Source: an uncultured Flavobacteriales bacterium
GTDB lineage: Bacteria > Bacteroidota > Bacteroidia > Flavobacteriales > Flavobacteriaceae
Assembly: GCA_913063255.1 (NCBI GenBank)
Contig: CAJXYJ010000004.1
Location: 1-56,732 of the forward strand
Direction of reading: 5' to 3'
Length of the DNA stretch: 56,732 nucleotides
The translations under genes and the position numbers were made by a program. A model generated the notes under the pieces. The model was not told the origin of the DNA and made no database searches. It saw only the letters and a program-made list of their open reading frames with translations. Shown here one piece after another: positions 42,873 through 51,375 of the stretch. Within the stretch, counting starts at the first letter, position 1, and each line of letters begins with the position of its first letter.

Positions 42873-43187
42873 TTAAGGCATCACGACTTTTCCATCCCAG
42901 CTCAAAATCCCTCCTAATAGATTATAGGTTTTTTCAATACCCAAAGATTCTAAAATTTGACAAGCAGTAATGCTTCTAACACCACTTCTGCAATAGACAT
43001 AATAACTTTTTTCTTTATTTAGTTTTTCTGCAGTATGCATAAATCCTTGAGGGCTCATTAAGTCTATTAATTTTGCTCCCTCTAAAACACCTTCTTCCCA
43101 TTCAAAAGGGCCTCTACAATCTATGATTACAGCTTCTTTGTCTTTTTCTAGAAGGGCTTTCCACTCTATTTGATTAATATTCTTCAT
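42873..43187 (-). CDS. cytoplasmic single-domain rhodanese
   Basis: A 104-residue rhodanese without signal peptide. The active loop is YCRSGVRS (C66). It would transfer sulfane sulfur, for example from persulfide to sulfite to make thiosulfate, next to the CstB-like protein. It has its own promoter with a degenerate GTAAC operator upstream and a terminator downstream, so it seems to be a single-gene member of the regulon. Confidence 0.9.
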   Translation of the reverse strand: MKNINQIEWKALLEKDKEAVIIDCRGPFEWEEGVLEGAKLIDLMSPQGFMHTAEKLNKEKSYYVYCRSGVRSITACQILESLGIEKTYNLLGGILSWDGKVVMP

Positions 43188-43209
43188 CTAACGATTTTCA
43201 ATTATAGTA

Positions 43210-43253
43210 CAAATATATAATTAGGTTTTTAGAACGATGTAACAAACGAAACA
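43210..43253 (-). promoter_or_regulatory. rhodanese promoter with degenerate GTAAC operator
   Basis: TGTAACAAACGAAACA at 43238-43253 fits WGTAAC-N4-GTTACW with one core mismatch (GAAAC). The minus-strand -7 box TATATTTG is at 43210-43217; centre to first T is 28.5 bp, one less than the others. A further GTTAC half-site follows at 43256-43260. Confidence 0.55.
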
Positions 43254-43275
43254 TTGTTACTAATTTTATAATTTA

Positions 43276-44697
43276 CTATAACATTGTTGTTGGGCAAACA
43301 AATTCAGATAGAGGAGCTTTTGTTTCAATAATATCTTCAAAACCACCCCTTACATCTGTTACTTTTTCAACACCATTGGCCATAAATATAGATGCAGCAA
43401 TTAAAGAACGATAACCCGTTTTACAATGTAAAAAATATTCTTTGCTGGTATCAATTTCAGCAAAGTTAGTATGGATAAAATCTAAAGGAAAATTTTCTAC
43501 ACCTATCACATGTTCCGATAAATATTCAGATTCTTTACGAACATCCACAGGTTTTTCAATAGCTCCTGCTGCTAGTAAATCTACAAATTTAGTCGCCGAA
43601 ACAGAACCTATTTTATCTACAATATAGCCATGTGCGAGCCAGTCTTTAATGCCGCCATTTAAATAGCCAAGTGTGTTATCATATCCAACTCTAGAAAAAC
43701 GAGTTACAATTTCATTTACTCGTAATTCATCATCCGAAATAAATATAATTTTTTGATTAATATCGGGAACAATAGCTCCAACCCAAGGGGCAAAATTACC
43801 ATCTACTCCAATATACCATGCTCCAGGGACAGTGCCTTCTTCAGCGTAAGCTTCTTTAGAACGGGTGTCGATTACTAAAATATCTTTTTTCTCACTTAAT
43901 TCTTTAAAAGTTACAGGATCTAAGGGTGTAGTCCCTTTATGTAAAATAACATCTATACTTGTATTGATAGATTTATTCATTCTCACATTATTTGGAAAAT
44001 ATTGTGGAGGAGGCTTTAATCCCGAAGTTACTTCTTCTATAAATTCCTCTTTAGTCATATCTGCTCTTAACGCATAGTTGGTTTTCTTTTGATTTCCTAA
44101 AGTATCAAAAGTTTCAGAACTCATATTTTTACCACAAGCAGAACCAGCACCATGATTTGGATATACAATAATATCATCTGGCAAAGTCATTATTTTATTT
44201 CGAAGAGATTCGAATAGAAAACCCGCTAGATCTTTTTCTGTTATTGTTCCAGACTTAACAGCTAAATCCGGACGGCCTACATCTCCTATAAATAAGCAAT
44301 CTCCAGTTAAAACACAAGGAGACATACCTTCTTCATTCGTAATTAAATATGAAGACGATTCCATAGTATGACCTGGAGTATGTAATAAAGTGATTTTACC
44401 ATCACCTAAAGGGAATTCTTCCCCATCTGTACCATTATAAATATCATATTCGGCTGCAGCACTTGGTCCAAATACTATTTTTGCGCCGGTCTTTTGAGCT
44501 AAATCATATTGTCCTGAAACAAAATCTGCATGAAAATGAGTTAGAAATATATATTTTATTTTAGCGCCATCAGCTTCAGCCATTCTAAGATAAGGTTCGG
44601 TTTCTCTTAAAGGATCAACAATTGCAGCCTCTCCATTAGATTCAATATAATATGCCATTTCAGCAAGGCATCCTGTAAATAATTGTTCTACTTTCAT
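43276..44697 (-). CDS. CstB-like persulfide dioxygenase / rhodanese fusion
   Basis: A 473-residue, three-part protein. Residues 1-235 are an ETHE1/Blh-like metallo-beta-lactamase fold with THFHADF (H54, H56, D58), TPGH (H110) and GDCLF (D133), giving the mononuclear iron site of persulfide dioxygenases. Residues about 258-360 are a rhodanese domain whose catalytic cysteine is replaced (around S321, IFISDDE), a pseudo-rhodanese. Residues about 365-465 are an active rhodanese with C425 in HCKTGYRS. This order is that of Staphylococcus CstB, which turns persulfides into sulfite and thiosulfate. It is under its own GTAAC operator, between it and the SulP gene. Confidence 0.88.
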   Translation of the reverse strand: MKVEQLFTGCLAEMAYYIESNGEAAIVDPLRETEPYLRMAEADGAKIKYIFLTHFHADFVSGQYDLAQKTGAKIVFGPSAAAEYDIYNGTDGEEFPLGDGKITLLHTPGHTMESSSYLITNEEGMSPCVLTGDCLFIGDVGRPDLAVKSGTITEKDLAGFLFESLRNKIMTLPDDIIVYPNHGAGSACGKNMSSETFDTLGNQKKTNYALRADMTKEEFIEEVTSGLKPPPQYFPNNVRMNKSINTSIDVILHKGTTPLDPVTFKELSEKKDILVIDTRSKEAYAEEGTVPGAWYIGVDGNFAPWVGAIVPDINQKIIFISDDELRVNEIVTRFSRVGYDNTLGYLNGGIKDWLAHGYIVDKIGSVSATKFVDLLAAGAIEKPVDVRKESEYLSEHVIGVENFPLDFIHTNFAEIDTSKEYFLHCKTGYRSLIAASIFMANGVEKVTDVRGGFEDIIETKAPLSEFVCPTTML

Positions 44698-44730
44698 CTT
44701 TAAATCTTTCTAAATTGTTAATATATCCTA

Positions 44731-44775
44731 CAAAATTAGCCCTAATTTACAATTGATAAAGTAACTTATGTTACA
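44731..44775 (-). promoter_or_regulatory. cstB-like gene promoter with WGTAAC-N4-GTTACW operator
   Basis: Palindrome AGTAACTTATGTTACA (44760-44775), immediately after the stop of the upstream SulP gene. The minus-strand -7 box TAATTTTG is at 44731-44738; centre to first T 29.5 bp. Leader about 29 bases. Confidence 0.78.
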
Positions 44776-46518
44776 TTATCGTTTTAATATAGGTTTTGTT
44801 TTGTTTTTTTGTTTTAAATATTTATGAAACTTATCTTTCTTTAAACCAGTATTATACCAATCTACAGCCTCTTGAATACTCATAAAAAACAGGTCTTCAT
44901 TAGCTTTTTCCATAAATCCAGATTTAATCATTTTATCTCTAACCGGCCCCTTTAATCCTGTAAATGCGATGGTAATTTTCTTACTGTTAAAGTAATCTAA
45001 AATTTCAATTAAAGCATAAATTGCACTGCTATCTAAACTATTAATGCTTTCACCGTCAATTATTAAAAGCTGTAATTGTTTACCTTTTTGAGTAGAAAAT
45101 TCTTGAAGTTTATCTTTAAAATAAGTAGTATTTGCAAAATGTAATTGGGCATCAAAACGAATAATTAAAATTTCATCATCAATTTCAACATCTTTAAAAC
45201 GATTTTGATTACGATAAAAATGAGTGTTTGGCACATTTCCTAAAACTGCAATATGTGGCTTGGTGCTTTTATAGATTAGCATTACAAGAGAAAGAACTAC
45301 ACCTATAAAAATTCCTTCCTTAATTCCTACAGTAGCGGTTATTATTAAGGTTACATTTAGTATAATTAGATCTCTTTTTGAAAACCTTAATATTTGCTTA
45401 GGAATCTTAAAATCTAATAATCCAAAAACAGCTACCATAATAATTGCTGCTAAAACGGTTTTCGGGAGATAATAAAATAATGGAGTTAAAAACAAAAGTG
45501 TTAGTGCAATAATTAAAGCTGAAACTAAAGCTGCAAGTGGAGTTTTTGCTTCAGATTGTTCATTCACGGCCGTTCTAGAAAACCCTCCAGTTGCAGGATA
45601 GGTTTGAAAAAAGGAACCTATAAAATTTCCCATCCCTAAGGCAATTAATTCCTGATTAGGCTTTACTTTATATTCAGGATGTTTAGCTTCAATTGCTTTT
45701 GCAACAGAAATTGCTTCTAAAAAAGCAATAAACGAAAGGGTTAAAGCAATTGGAAATAAATCGGTTATTGTTTTTTTATCGAATATAGGCATTCTAAATT
45801 CTGGCAAGCCCTTTGGGATTTCTCCAATTATAGAAACTCCTAATTGATCTAATTGAAATATTTTTGCAATTAAAATAGAAAGAACTACTACAAATATAGC
45901 AGCAGGGATTTTCTGAAAATATTTTTTAATTAAAACGATACAAATAATAGATAGCGCGCCTATTGTAAAAGTTAGCCAATGAATTTCATGAAGGTGATGA
46001 TAAGCTTCAAATAATAAATCTTGAAGCCTATTGTTTCTCTCTAAATGTACACCTAGTAAATTATTTAATTGACTAAACCCTATTATTAATGCTGCTGCAG
46101 ATGTAAAACCACTTATTACTGGTTTTGATAAGAAGTTAACAATAAACCCTAACCTAAAAACTCCAAAAAGAATTTGTAAAATTCCCATAATAAAAGCCAA
46201 TAAAATGGCAAATTCTATAAAACGATCCGTGCCAACTTCGGCTAATGTAGCAACCCCAGCAGCAACGATTAAGGAATCCATAGCCACAGGACCAACAGCT
46301 AATTGTCTAGAAGTTCCAAAAACTGCATACACTATTTGTGGAACCAAAGCAGTATACAACCCATAAATAGGAGGCAACCCTGCAATTAGTGCATATGCTA
46401 TTCCCTGAGGAATTAGCATTACTCCAACAGTTAATCCAGCGACAACATCCCCTTTAAGCCATTCTTTTTTATAATTAGGAAGCCATTCTAAAATAGGAAG
46501 TATGTTTTTAAAATTCAT
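44776..46518 (-). CDS. SulP family anion transporter with STAS domain
   Basis: A 580-residue inner-membrane transporter of the SLC26/SulP family: about 14 helices (residues 1-420) with IPQGIAYALIAGLPPIYGLY (about 37-56) and the NFIGSFFQTYPATGGFSRTA region (about 297-316), then a cytoplasmic STAS domain (about 445-560). SulP proteins carry sulfate, bicarbonate or other anions. Given the pathway it could export sulfate or sulfite made inside the cell; import is equally possible on sequence. It has its own operator and promoter at 46553-46597. Confidence 0.85.
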   Translation of the reverse strand: MNFKNILPILEWLPNYKKEWLKGDVVAGLTVGVMLIPQGIAYALIAGLPPIYGLYTALVPQIVYAVFGTSRQLAVGPVAMDSLIVAAGVATLAEVGTDRFIEFAILLAFIMGILQILFGVFRLGFIVNFLSKPVISGFTSAAALIIGFSQLNNLLGVHLERNNRLQDLLFEAYHHLHEIHWLTFTIGALSIICIVLIKKYFQKIPAAIFVVVLSILIAKIFQLDQLGVSIIGEIPKGLPEFRMPIFDKKTITDLFPIALTLSFIAFLEAISVAKAIEAKHPEYKVKPNQELIALGMGNFIGSFFQTYPATGGFSRTAVNEQSEAKTPLAALVSALIIALTLLFLTPLFYYLPKTVLAAIIMVAVFGLLDFKIPKQILRFSKRDLIILNVTLIITATVGIKEGIFIGVVLSLVMLIYKSTKPHIAVLGNVPNTHFYRNQNRFKDVEIDDEILIIRFDAQLHFANTTYFKDKLQEFSTQKGKQLQLLIIDGESINSLDSSAIYALIEILDYFNSKKITIAFTGLKGPVRDKMIKSGFMEKANEDLFFMSIQEAVDWYNTGLKKDKFHKYLKQKNKTKPILKR

Positions 46519-46552
46519 GTAATCGCTTTAATTATAATTTTCTTAAGGTTTG

Positions 46553-46597
46553 CAAAAATACTAATGCTAGATAATATTCTTTGTAACATGAGTTACT
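46553..46597 (-). promoter_or_regulatory. SulP promoter with WGTAAC-N4-GTTACW operator
   Basis: Palindrome TGTAACATGAGTTACT (46582-46597). The minus-strand -7 box TATTTTTG lies at 46553-46560; centre to first T 29.5 bp. Leader about 30 bases to the ATG at 46518. Confidence 0.78.
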
Positions 46598-46639
46598 AAT
46601 TATAATTGCGTTAATATCTTAGTAAATATCAGCTTAAGC

Positions 46640-48352
46640 TTATTTACATTCTTTAAATGCTTTTACCTTACAAGGATTATTTATTTTTTTATGAATTTCA
46701 ATAATGGCAGATTTTTTATCTTTAAAGAATATATCATTCCCCATTTTATTATCAAACCCCCCTTTTATTATTACTCCTTGACTCACTAGTTTTAAACTGG
46801 AAATATAAATCCCTCCCCTGTTTTTTTGCCACTTAATAATTTCATGGGTAAGCCATTCGGCAGCTGCTAAATCTATAAAATTGATGCCGTCTGCAGCAAT
46901 TAACACATGTTGTATTTTATTTTGATTGTATAAATTAGATAAGTAATCAGAAATTTTATCAATAGATCCAAAATATAAGGAACCGTCAATTCTAAGAATT
47001 TTCATATTAGAACATTCCATTGCATTACTGTCTCGTATGGAATTAATAAGTCGCCTTTGATCATTTACAGCTAAGGTTGCTATATTTGGTTTTGAGGTTC
47101 TCTCCAGATAAAAGAAAAAAGAACTGAAAATTCCTGCTAATAATGCAAATTCTAAATCAAAAAACAAAGTTCCAATTAAGGTAATTGACAATACAATAAG
47201 TTCTCGGCCACTGCTTTTAATCACTTGTCTTATGTGATTAAAGTCGATTAAATTATAGCCCACTAATACTATTATACCTCCCATTGCTGCTTTTGGTAAA
47301 TAGGAAGCATAACCCGCTAAAAGCAATAAAATTACCATTAAAAATACTGAAGAAAATATTGCTGCCATTGGAGTTTTCGCCCCTGATTGATGATTAACTC
47401 CAGATCTGGTAAAGGATCCAGACCCTGCATAGCTTGAGAAAAAACTTGCAATTAAATTAGATAAACCTTGACCGATAAACTCTTGATTTCCGTTAATTTT
47501 TTGATGGGTATGCAAAGCTATAGAACGACCTATGGCTACAGCTTCGATTAATCCTAATAGTGCTAATACCATAGCTCCAGAACTTAATGCAGCAACATTA
47601 GAATATGTAAAATCGGGAACTCGAAACGGAGGAAGATTGGACGGAATGTCTCCAACGGTTTCGATACCATATTCACTTCCACCTATCCAAACTGCAAATA
47701 AACACCCCAATACCATTGCGATTAGCATATAATACCTAGACAGTGGCTTTATTAAGGTTTTAATGACAATGGCTACCCCTAAAGTTCCAAAGGCAACAGT
47801 AAAAACATACCAATTTGTTTCTGAAATGTGATGGTATAAATAAATGCTAATTTCAGGAATAGAACTACCTTGTGGAACATCAATTCCAAAAACATGCTGT
47901 AATTGTTTAAAAGCAATTAAAATTCCTGCTCCTGCTGTAAAACCTATGATTACAGAATGAGAGACAAAATTCACCAATTTACCCATTTTTAATAATCCCA
48001 TGGTAAACTGAAATAATCCTGCCAAAAAAGTTAATACTAATGCCAATGAAATAAAGGCTTCTAAATCTGTTTCAGGATTCACAAATTTTATTAAGGTAGA
48101 ATAAACCACAATGGATATTGCTGTCGTAGGTCCTGATATTAAATGATATGAAGAACCAAATAATGCAGCAATAATAGGAGTGATCATAGCCGTATAAAAC
48201 CCATAAATAGGCGGAAGACCTGCTATCATTGCAAAAGCCACAGCTTGTGGAATAACAATAAATGTCCCTGTTATACCAGCAATGATATCATCTTTCCAAG
48301 AATTTTTAACTAATGGAAGCCAAGCTAGAAATGGAAATATCTTTTGAAGCAT
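46640..48352 (-). CDS. SulP family anion transporter with STAS domain (second copy)
   Basis: A 570-residue SulP protein with the same layout: membrane part (IPQAVAFAMIAGLPPIYGFY, about 33-52; SFFSSYAGSGSFTRSGVNHQ, about 304-323) and a STAS domain from about residue 445. It diverges from its neighbour throughout and ends with a cysteine pair (NPCKVKAFKECK). It follows the SoeA-like gene after a 116-base gap without a recognisable operator and may be read from the YeeE promoter. The presence of two different SulP proteins suggests two anions or opposite directions. Confidence 0.84.
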   Translation of the reverse strand: MLQKIFPFLAWLPLVKNSWKDDIIAGITGTFIVIPQAVAFAMIAGLPPIYGFYTAMITPIIAALFGSSYHLISGPTTAISIVVYSTLIKFVNPETDLEAFISLALVLTFLAGLFQFTMGLLKMGKLVNFVSHSVIIGFTAGAGILIAFKQLQHVFGIDVPQGSSIPEISIYLYHHISETNWYVFTVAFGTLGVAIVIKTLIKPLSRYYMLIAMVLGCLFAVWIGGSEYGIETVGDIPSNLPPFRVPDFTYSNVAALSSGAMVLALLGLIEAVAIGRSIALHTHQKINGNQEFIGQGLSNLIASFFSSYAGSGSFTRSGVNHQSGAKTPMAAIFSSVFLMVILLLLAGYASYLPKAAMGGIIVLVGYNLIDFNHIRQVIKSSGRELIVLSITLIGTLFFDLEFALLAGIFSSFFFYLERTSKPNIATLAVNDQRRLINSIRDSNAMECSNMKILRIDGSLYFGSIDKISDYLSNLYNQNKIQHVLIAADGINFIDLAAAEWLTHEIIKWQKNRGGIYISSLKLVSQGVIIKGGFDNKMGNDIFFKDKKSAIIEIHKKINNPCKVKAFKECK

Positions 48353-48468
48353 TTACAAATTTATAAATTATGTCTGGTTAAGCGCAGTCGAAAGCCTAAT
48401 ATTTTAGAATACAGATTGTTATCGGCTTTACTCGATTAATAAAAACTACCTTAATAAAATAACAATCT

Positions 48469-51360
48469 TTAATCCTCTTTTGGATCTATATAATATGTGG
48501 ATTTATCTGGTGTAAAAGCTCTTTTAAACCACAAAGGTCTTCGTTCGCCGTTTGGCCCTGGAGCAGGTCTTGTCATTGACATCCACTCTTTATATATTTC
48601 ATGAGATCTGTTAGTATCCACAAAAATATCTCCATACTTTTCATCTTCTTTTGGTTTTTCAATACGAACACGTTGATGCCAGCAATGCATACCACTAATT
48701 GGATCTGGATGTACAGCATGAGTGATATTTTGATGCACACCTCCATCTTTCCAGAAAATACGTTTGGAATCTTTATCATCAGATTCAAAAGGTTTAATAC
48801 CCGAAATCGTATTCATTTTCCAACCTCCATTTCCATCTCCTTCAATATTTACCGTATTGGTTGCCCAACGGTTTCCTGTTTTATCTTGTGGTCTTCTCCA
48901 TCTTCCAATATGATGGGAACAAGCAACAACACCAGGTTTCATTCCTTGGGTTACCCAAACCTTATCGATAAAATATCCAATATCGGTATTCATTTTCACC
49001 AAATCTCCTGTTTTGAAGCCCCATTTTGCAGCATCATCTGGATGCATCCAAATTGGATTTCGGTTAGAGATTTCCACCAGCCATTTTGCATTCCCAGAAC
49101 GGGAATGAATTAAAGTTGGCAACCTAAACGTTGGAACCAATACATATTCTCCTTTTGATTTATCTAAATTATCATTGTGAATATGACTCTTTAAATATTG
49201 GGGAACTGCATATTCAGGCCATTTCCAATCGACCATCGTTTGTGAATAAAATTCATTTTTACGAGATGGAGTAGGAAATCCTAACATTGCTTTTCCATTA
49301 ATCATGACCCCGATGTCTTTTCCGTTTTTTCGGATTACATCATTAATAGGATCAATTACAGAACCTTCTAATTCCTCTTCAGTAAGTAGCGTTTCATTCT
49401 TTTTATAGGACTCTCCTTTTTCGATTTCGAAGGTGCCATATTTCTGCATGTATTCTAACTCTGTAATTCCTTCCTTTTTAGCAACTTTAGACAAGCCAGG
49501 TACACGCTCAAAAATATATTGATAGTATTCTCCAATTTTTATTTTCTCACCAGGGCGGTAAGGCGATTCAAAATGCTTTCGAATTCCCATACTTCCATCT
49601 GGATCGATTCGCCAAGATAATTCAATCCAAAACTCATCCTCTTCCCAAACTTCTCCTGGGTTTGTTTCGTAGGTAAACTCAACATCTTTGCCATTTCTAC
49701 GAGCTGCCTCTCTTAAAACTGGTTGTCTAAACGCTACCCAAGTTCCCCCATGGGTTGCATAGGAATTGATATCGTGACGTTCAGAGGCTAATCCCATAGG
49801 TAACACAAAATCTGCATAAAAAGCAGTTTCATTCCAGGTTGGAGTTAAGGCAGCATGCATACCAAATTTTGATTCGTCTTGAAACATTTCCATCCAAGTA
49901 AAACCATCAGGATACGTCCAAACAGGGTTAAATACTCTTGAGAAATAGACATCCATTTTCCCTCTACCTTCTTTTAAGAAATGGGGTAATAATTGGCTCA
50001 TTTCAAAAAATGCTAAAGGGTATTCTTTAGGAAAATGAAGTTCGTTCCATTTCTTTTGTGGTTTTGGTGGATTTGGTTGCGTAGGACTAAATTTATTCCA
50101 GGAATTTGGTGAGGTTCCTCCCTTGGCACCAACTGCTCCTGTAAGAACAGATAAGAAATGCAAACAACGTGCGACTCCCCAACCACCAAGGTTGGAAGCT
50201 CCTGCTGCTCTCCAGTTATGGGAAGCAAAACGTTCGCCAGCATCTCCAATTAATCGAGCAATTTCAATTATAGTTTCTGCTTTTACTCCAGATTCTTTTT
50301 CAGCATATTCAGGAGTAAATTCTTTATATTCTTCAATCATTGCAGCGATGTAGTTTACGAATGTAACTTCCTTATCGCTATGCAAAGCCTTTAAATATTC
50401 TTGCCAGTTGGTCCAGTTTTCTAAATAGTCTTTGTTGTATAAACCTTCTTCTAAAATAATTAATGCCATTGCTAATAAAACAGCAGCTTCAGTCCCTGGA
50501 TAGGTTGGCATCCAATAGTCAGACATAGATGCTGTATTCGATAAACGAGGATCCATGGTAGCTAACTTAGCTCCTTTCATTTTTCCTTCGATAATACGTT
50601 GTGCATGAGGATTAAAATAATGTCCAGATTCCAAATGTGCAGAAATTAATAAAATAAATTTAGCATTAGAATGATCTGGAGATGGCCTATCGTAACCATA
50701 CCATAAATTATATCCAAACCGTGCCCCCGAGGAACAGATGTTTGTATGTGAATTATGACCATCAATACCCCAACCCTGAAGGATCCAATTCATAAATTTT
50801 TCATGGCCTGGGCGGCCAACATGATATGCAATTTCGTTATGTCTATCTTCCTCTATCGCTTTTCTAATTCGTGCTGCGAGTGTGTCTAAAACCTCATCCC
50901 AAGTAACTCGTTCCCATTCTCCCTCACCACGTTTTCCTTTACGTTTCAATGGAAATAAAATTCGATCGGGGTCTGTTATTTGATTTATAGTTGCTGGGCC
51001 TTTGGCACAATTTCTACCTCTACTTCCTGGGTGCTGTGGGTTTCCTTCAAATTTTTTAACCTCTTGTGTTTCTTTATCTATAAAGGCTGTTAAACCACAA
51101 GCACTTTCACAATTGAAGCAGGTTGTTGGAACTATTTGATAGGTTTTTTTCACCTTTTTTGGCCAAGCTTTTGGGTCGTATTCAACCCAATTGTCCCATT
51201 TTTCTGGTGGTGGAAAGTTCTCGTACATTTGAGCTACTTCGGCATCGGTAAATTGACGCATATCACCATCAAACTCATGGTATTTTTCTTTGTGCAGATT
51301 AGGGATCAATCCAATTTTCTCTGCCAATCCTTCAATAAATGATGCTTTTTTATATCCCAT
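48469..51360 (-). CDS. soeA: molybdopterin oxidoreductase, SoeA-like sulfite dehydrogenase subunit
   Basis: A 963-residue member of the DMSO reductase family. An N-terminal [4Fe-4S] site is formed by C81, C84, C88 and C118 (CFNCESACG...NCAKG). C209 in HTNICSSGARFGY is the likely molybdenum ligand. The C-terminal dinucleotide-binding domain has VYLVPTFRLP-like and HHIGRWRRP segments. There is no twin-arginine signal, so the enzyme should face the cytoplasm, as in SoeABC, which oxidises sulfite to sulfate and feeds quinone. Polysulfide or tetrathionate reductase catalytic subunits are related but normally exported, so I favour Soe. Its partner is the fused protein 15 bases upstream. Confidence 0.82.
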   Translation of the reverse strand: MGYKKASFIEGLAEKIGLIPNLHKEKYHEFDGDMRQFTDAEVAQMYENFPPPEKWDNWVEYDPKAWPKKVKKTYQIVPTTCFNCESACGLTAFIDKETQEVKKFEGNPQHPGSRGRNCAKGPATINQITDPDRILFPLKRKGKRGEGEWERVTWDEVLDTLAARIRKAIEEDRHNEIAYHVGRPGHEKFMNWILQGWGIDGHNSHTNICSSGARFGYNLWYGYDRPSPDHSNAKFILLISAHLESGHYFNPHAQRIIEGKMKGAKLATMDPRLSNTASMSDYWMPTYPGTEAAVLLAMALIILEEGLYNKDYLENWTNWQEYLKALHSDKEVTFVNYIAAMIEEYKEFTPEYAEKESGVKAETIIEIARLIGDAGERFASHNWRAAGASNLGGWGVARCLHFLSVLTGAVGAKGGTSPNSWNKFSPTQPNPPKPQKKWNELHFPKEYPLAFFEMSQLLPHFLKEGRGKMDVYFSRVFNPVWTYPDGFTWMEMFQDESKFGMHAALTPTWNETAFYADFVLPMGLASERHDINSYATHGGTWVAFRQPVLREAARRNGKDVEFTYETNPGEVWEEDEFWIELSWRIDPDGSMGIRKHFESPYRPGEKIKIGEYYQYIFERVPGLSKVAKKEGITELEYMQKYGTFEIEKGESYKKNETLLTEEELEGSVIDPINDVIRKNGKDIGVMINGKAMLGFPTPSRKNEFYSQTMVDWKWPEYAVPQYLKSHIHNDNLDKSKGEYVLVPTFRLPTLIHSRSGNAKWLVEISNRNPIWMHPDDAAKWGFKTGDLVKMNTDIGYFIDKVWVTQGMKPGVVACSHHIGRWRRPQDKTGNRWATNTVNIEGDGNGGWKMNTISGIKPFESDDKDSKRIFWKDGGVHQNITHAVHPDPISGMHCWHQRVRIEKPKEDEKYGDIFVDTNRSHEIYKEWMSMTRPAPGPNGERRPLWFKRAFTPDKSTYYIDPKED

Positions 51361-51375
51361 TTTTTTGATTCATTA

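Noticed and set aside
48601-49113. 170-codon frame on the plus strand inside the SoeA-like gene
   Set aside because: Antisense shadow of a well-supported gene; Ile/His/Phe-rich composition with no recognisable motif.
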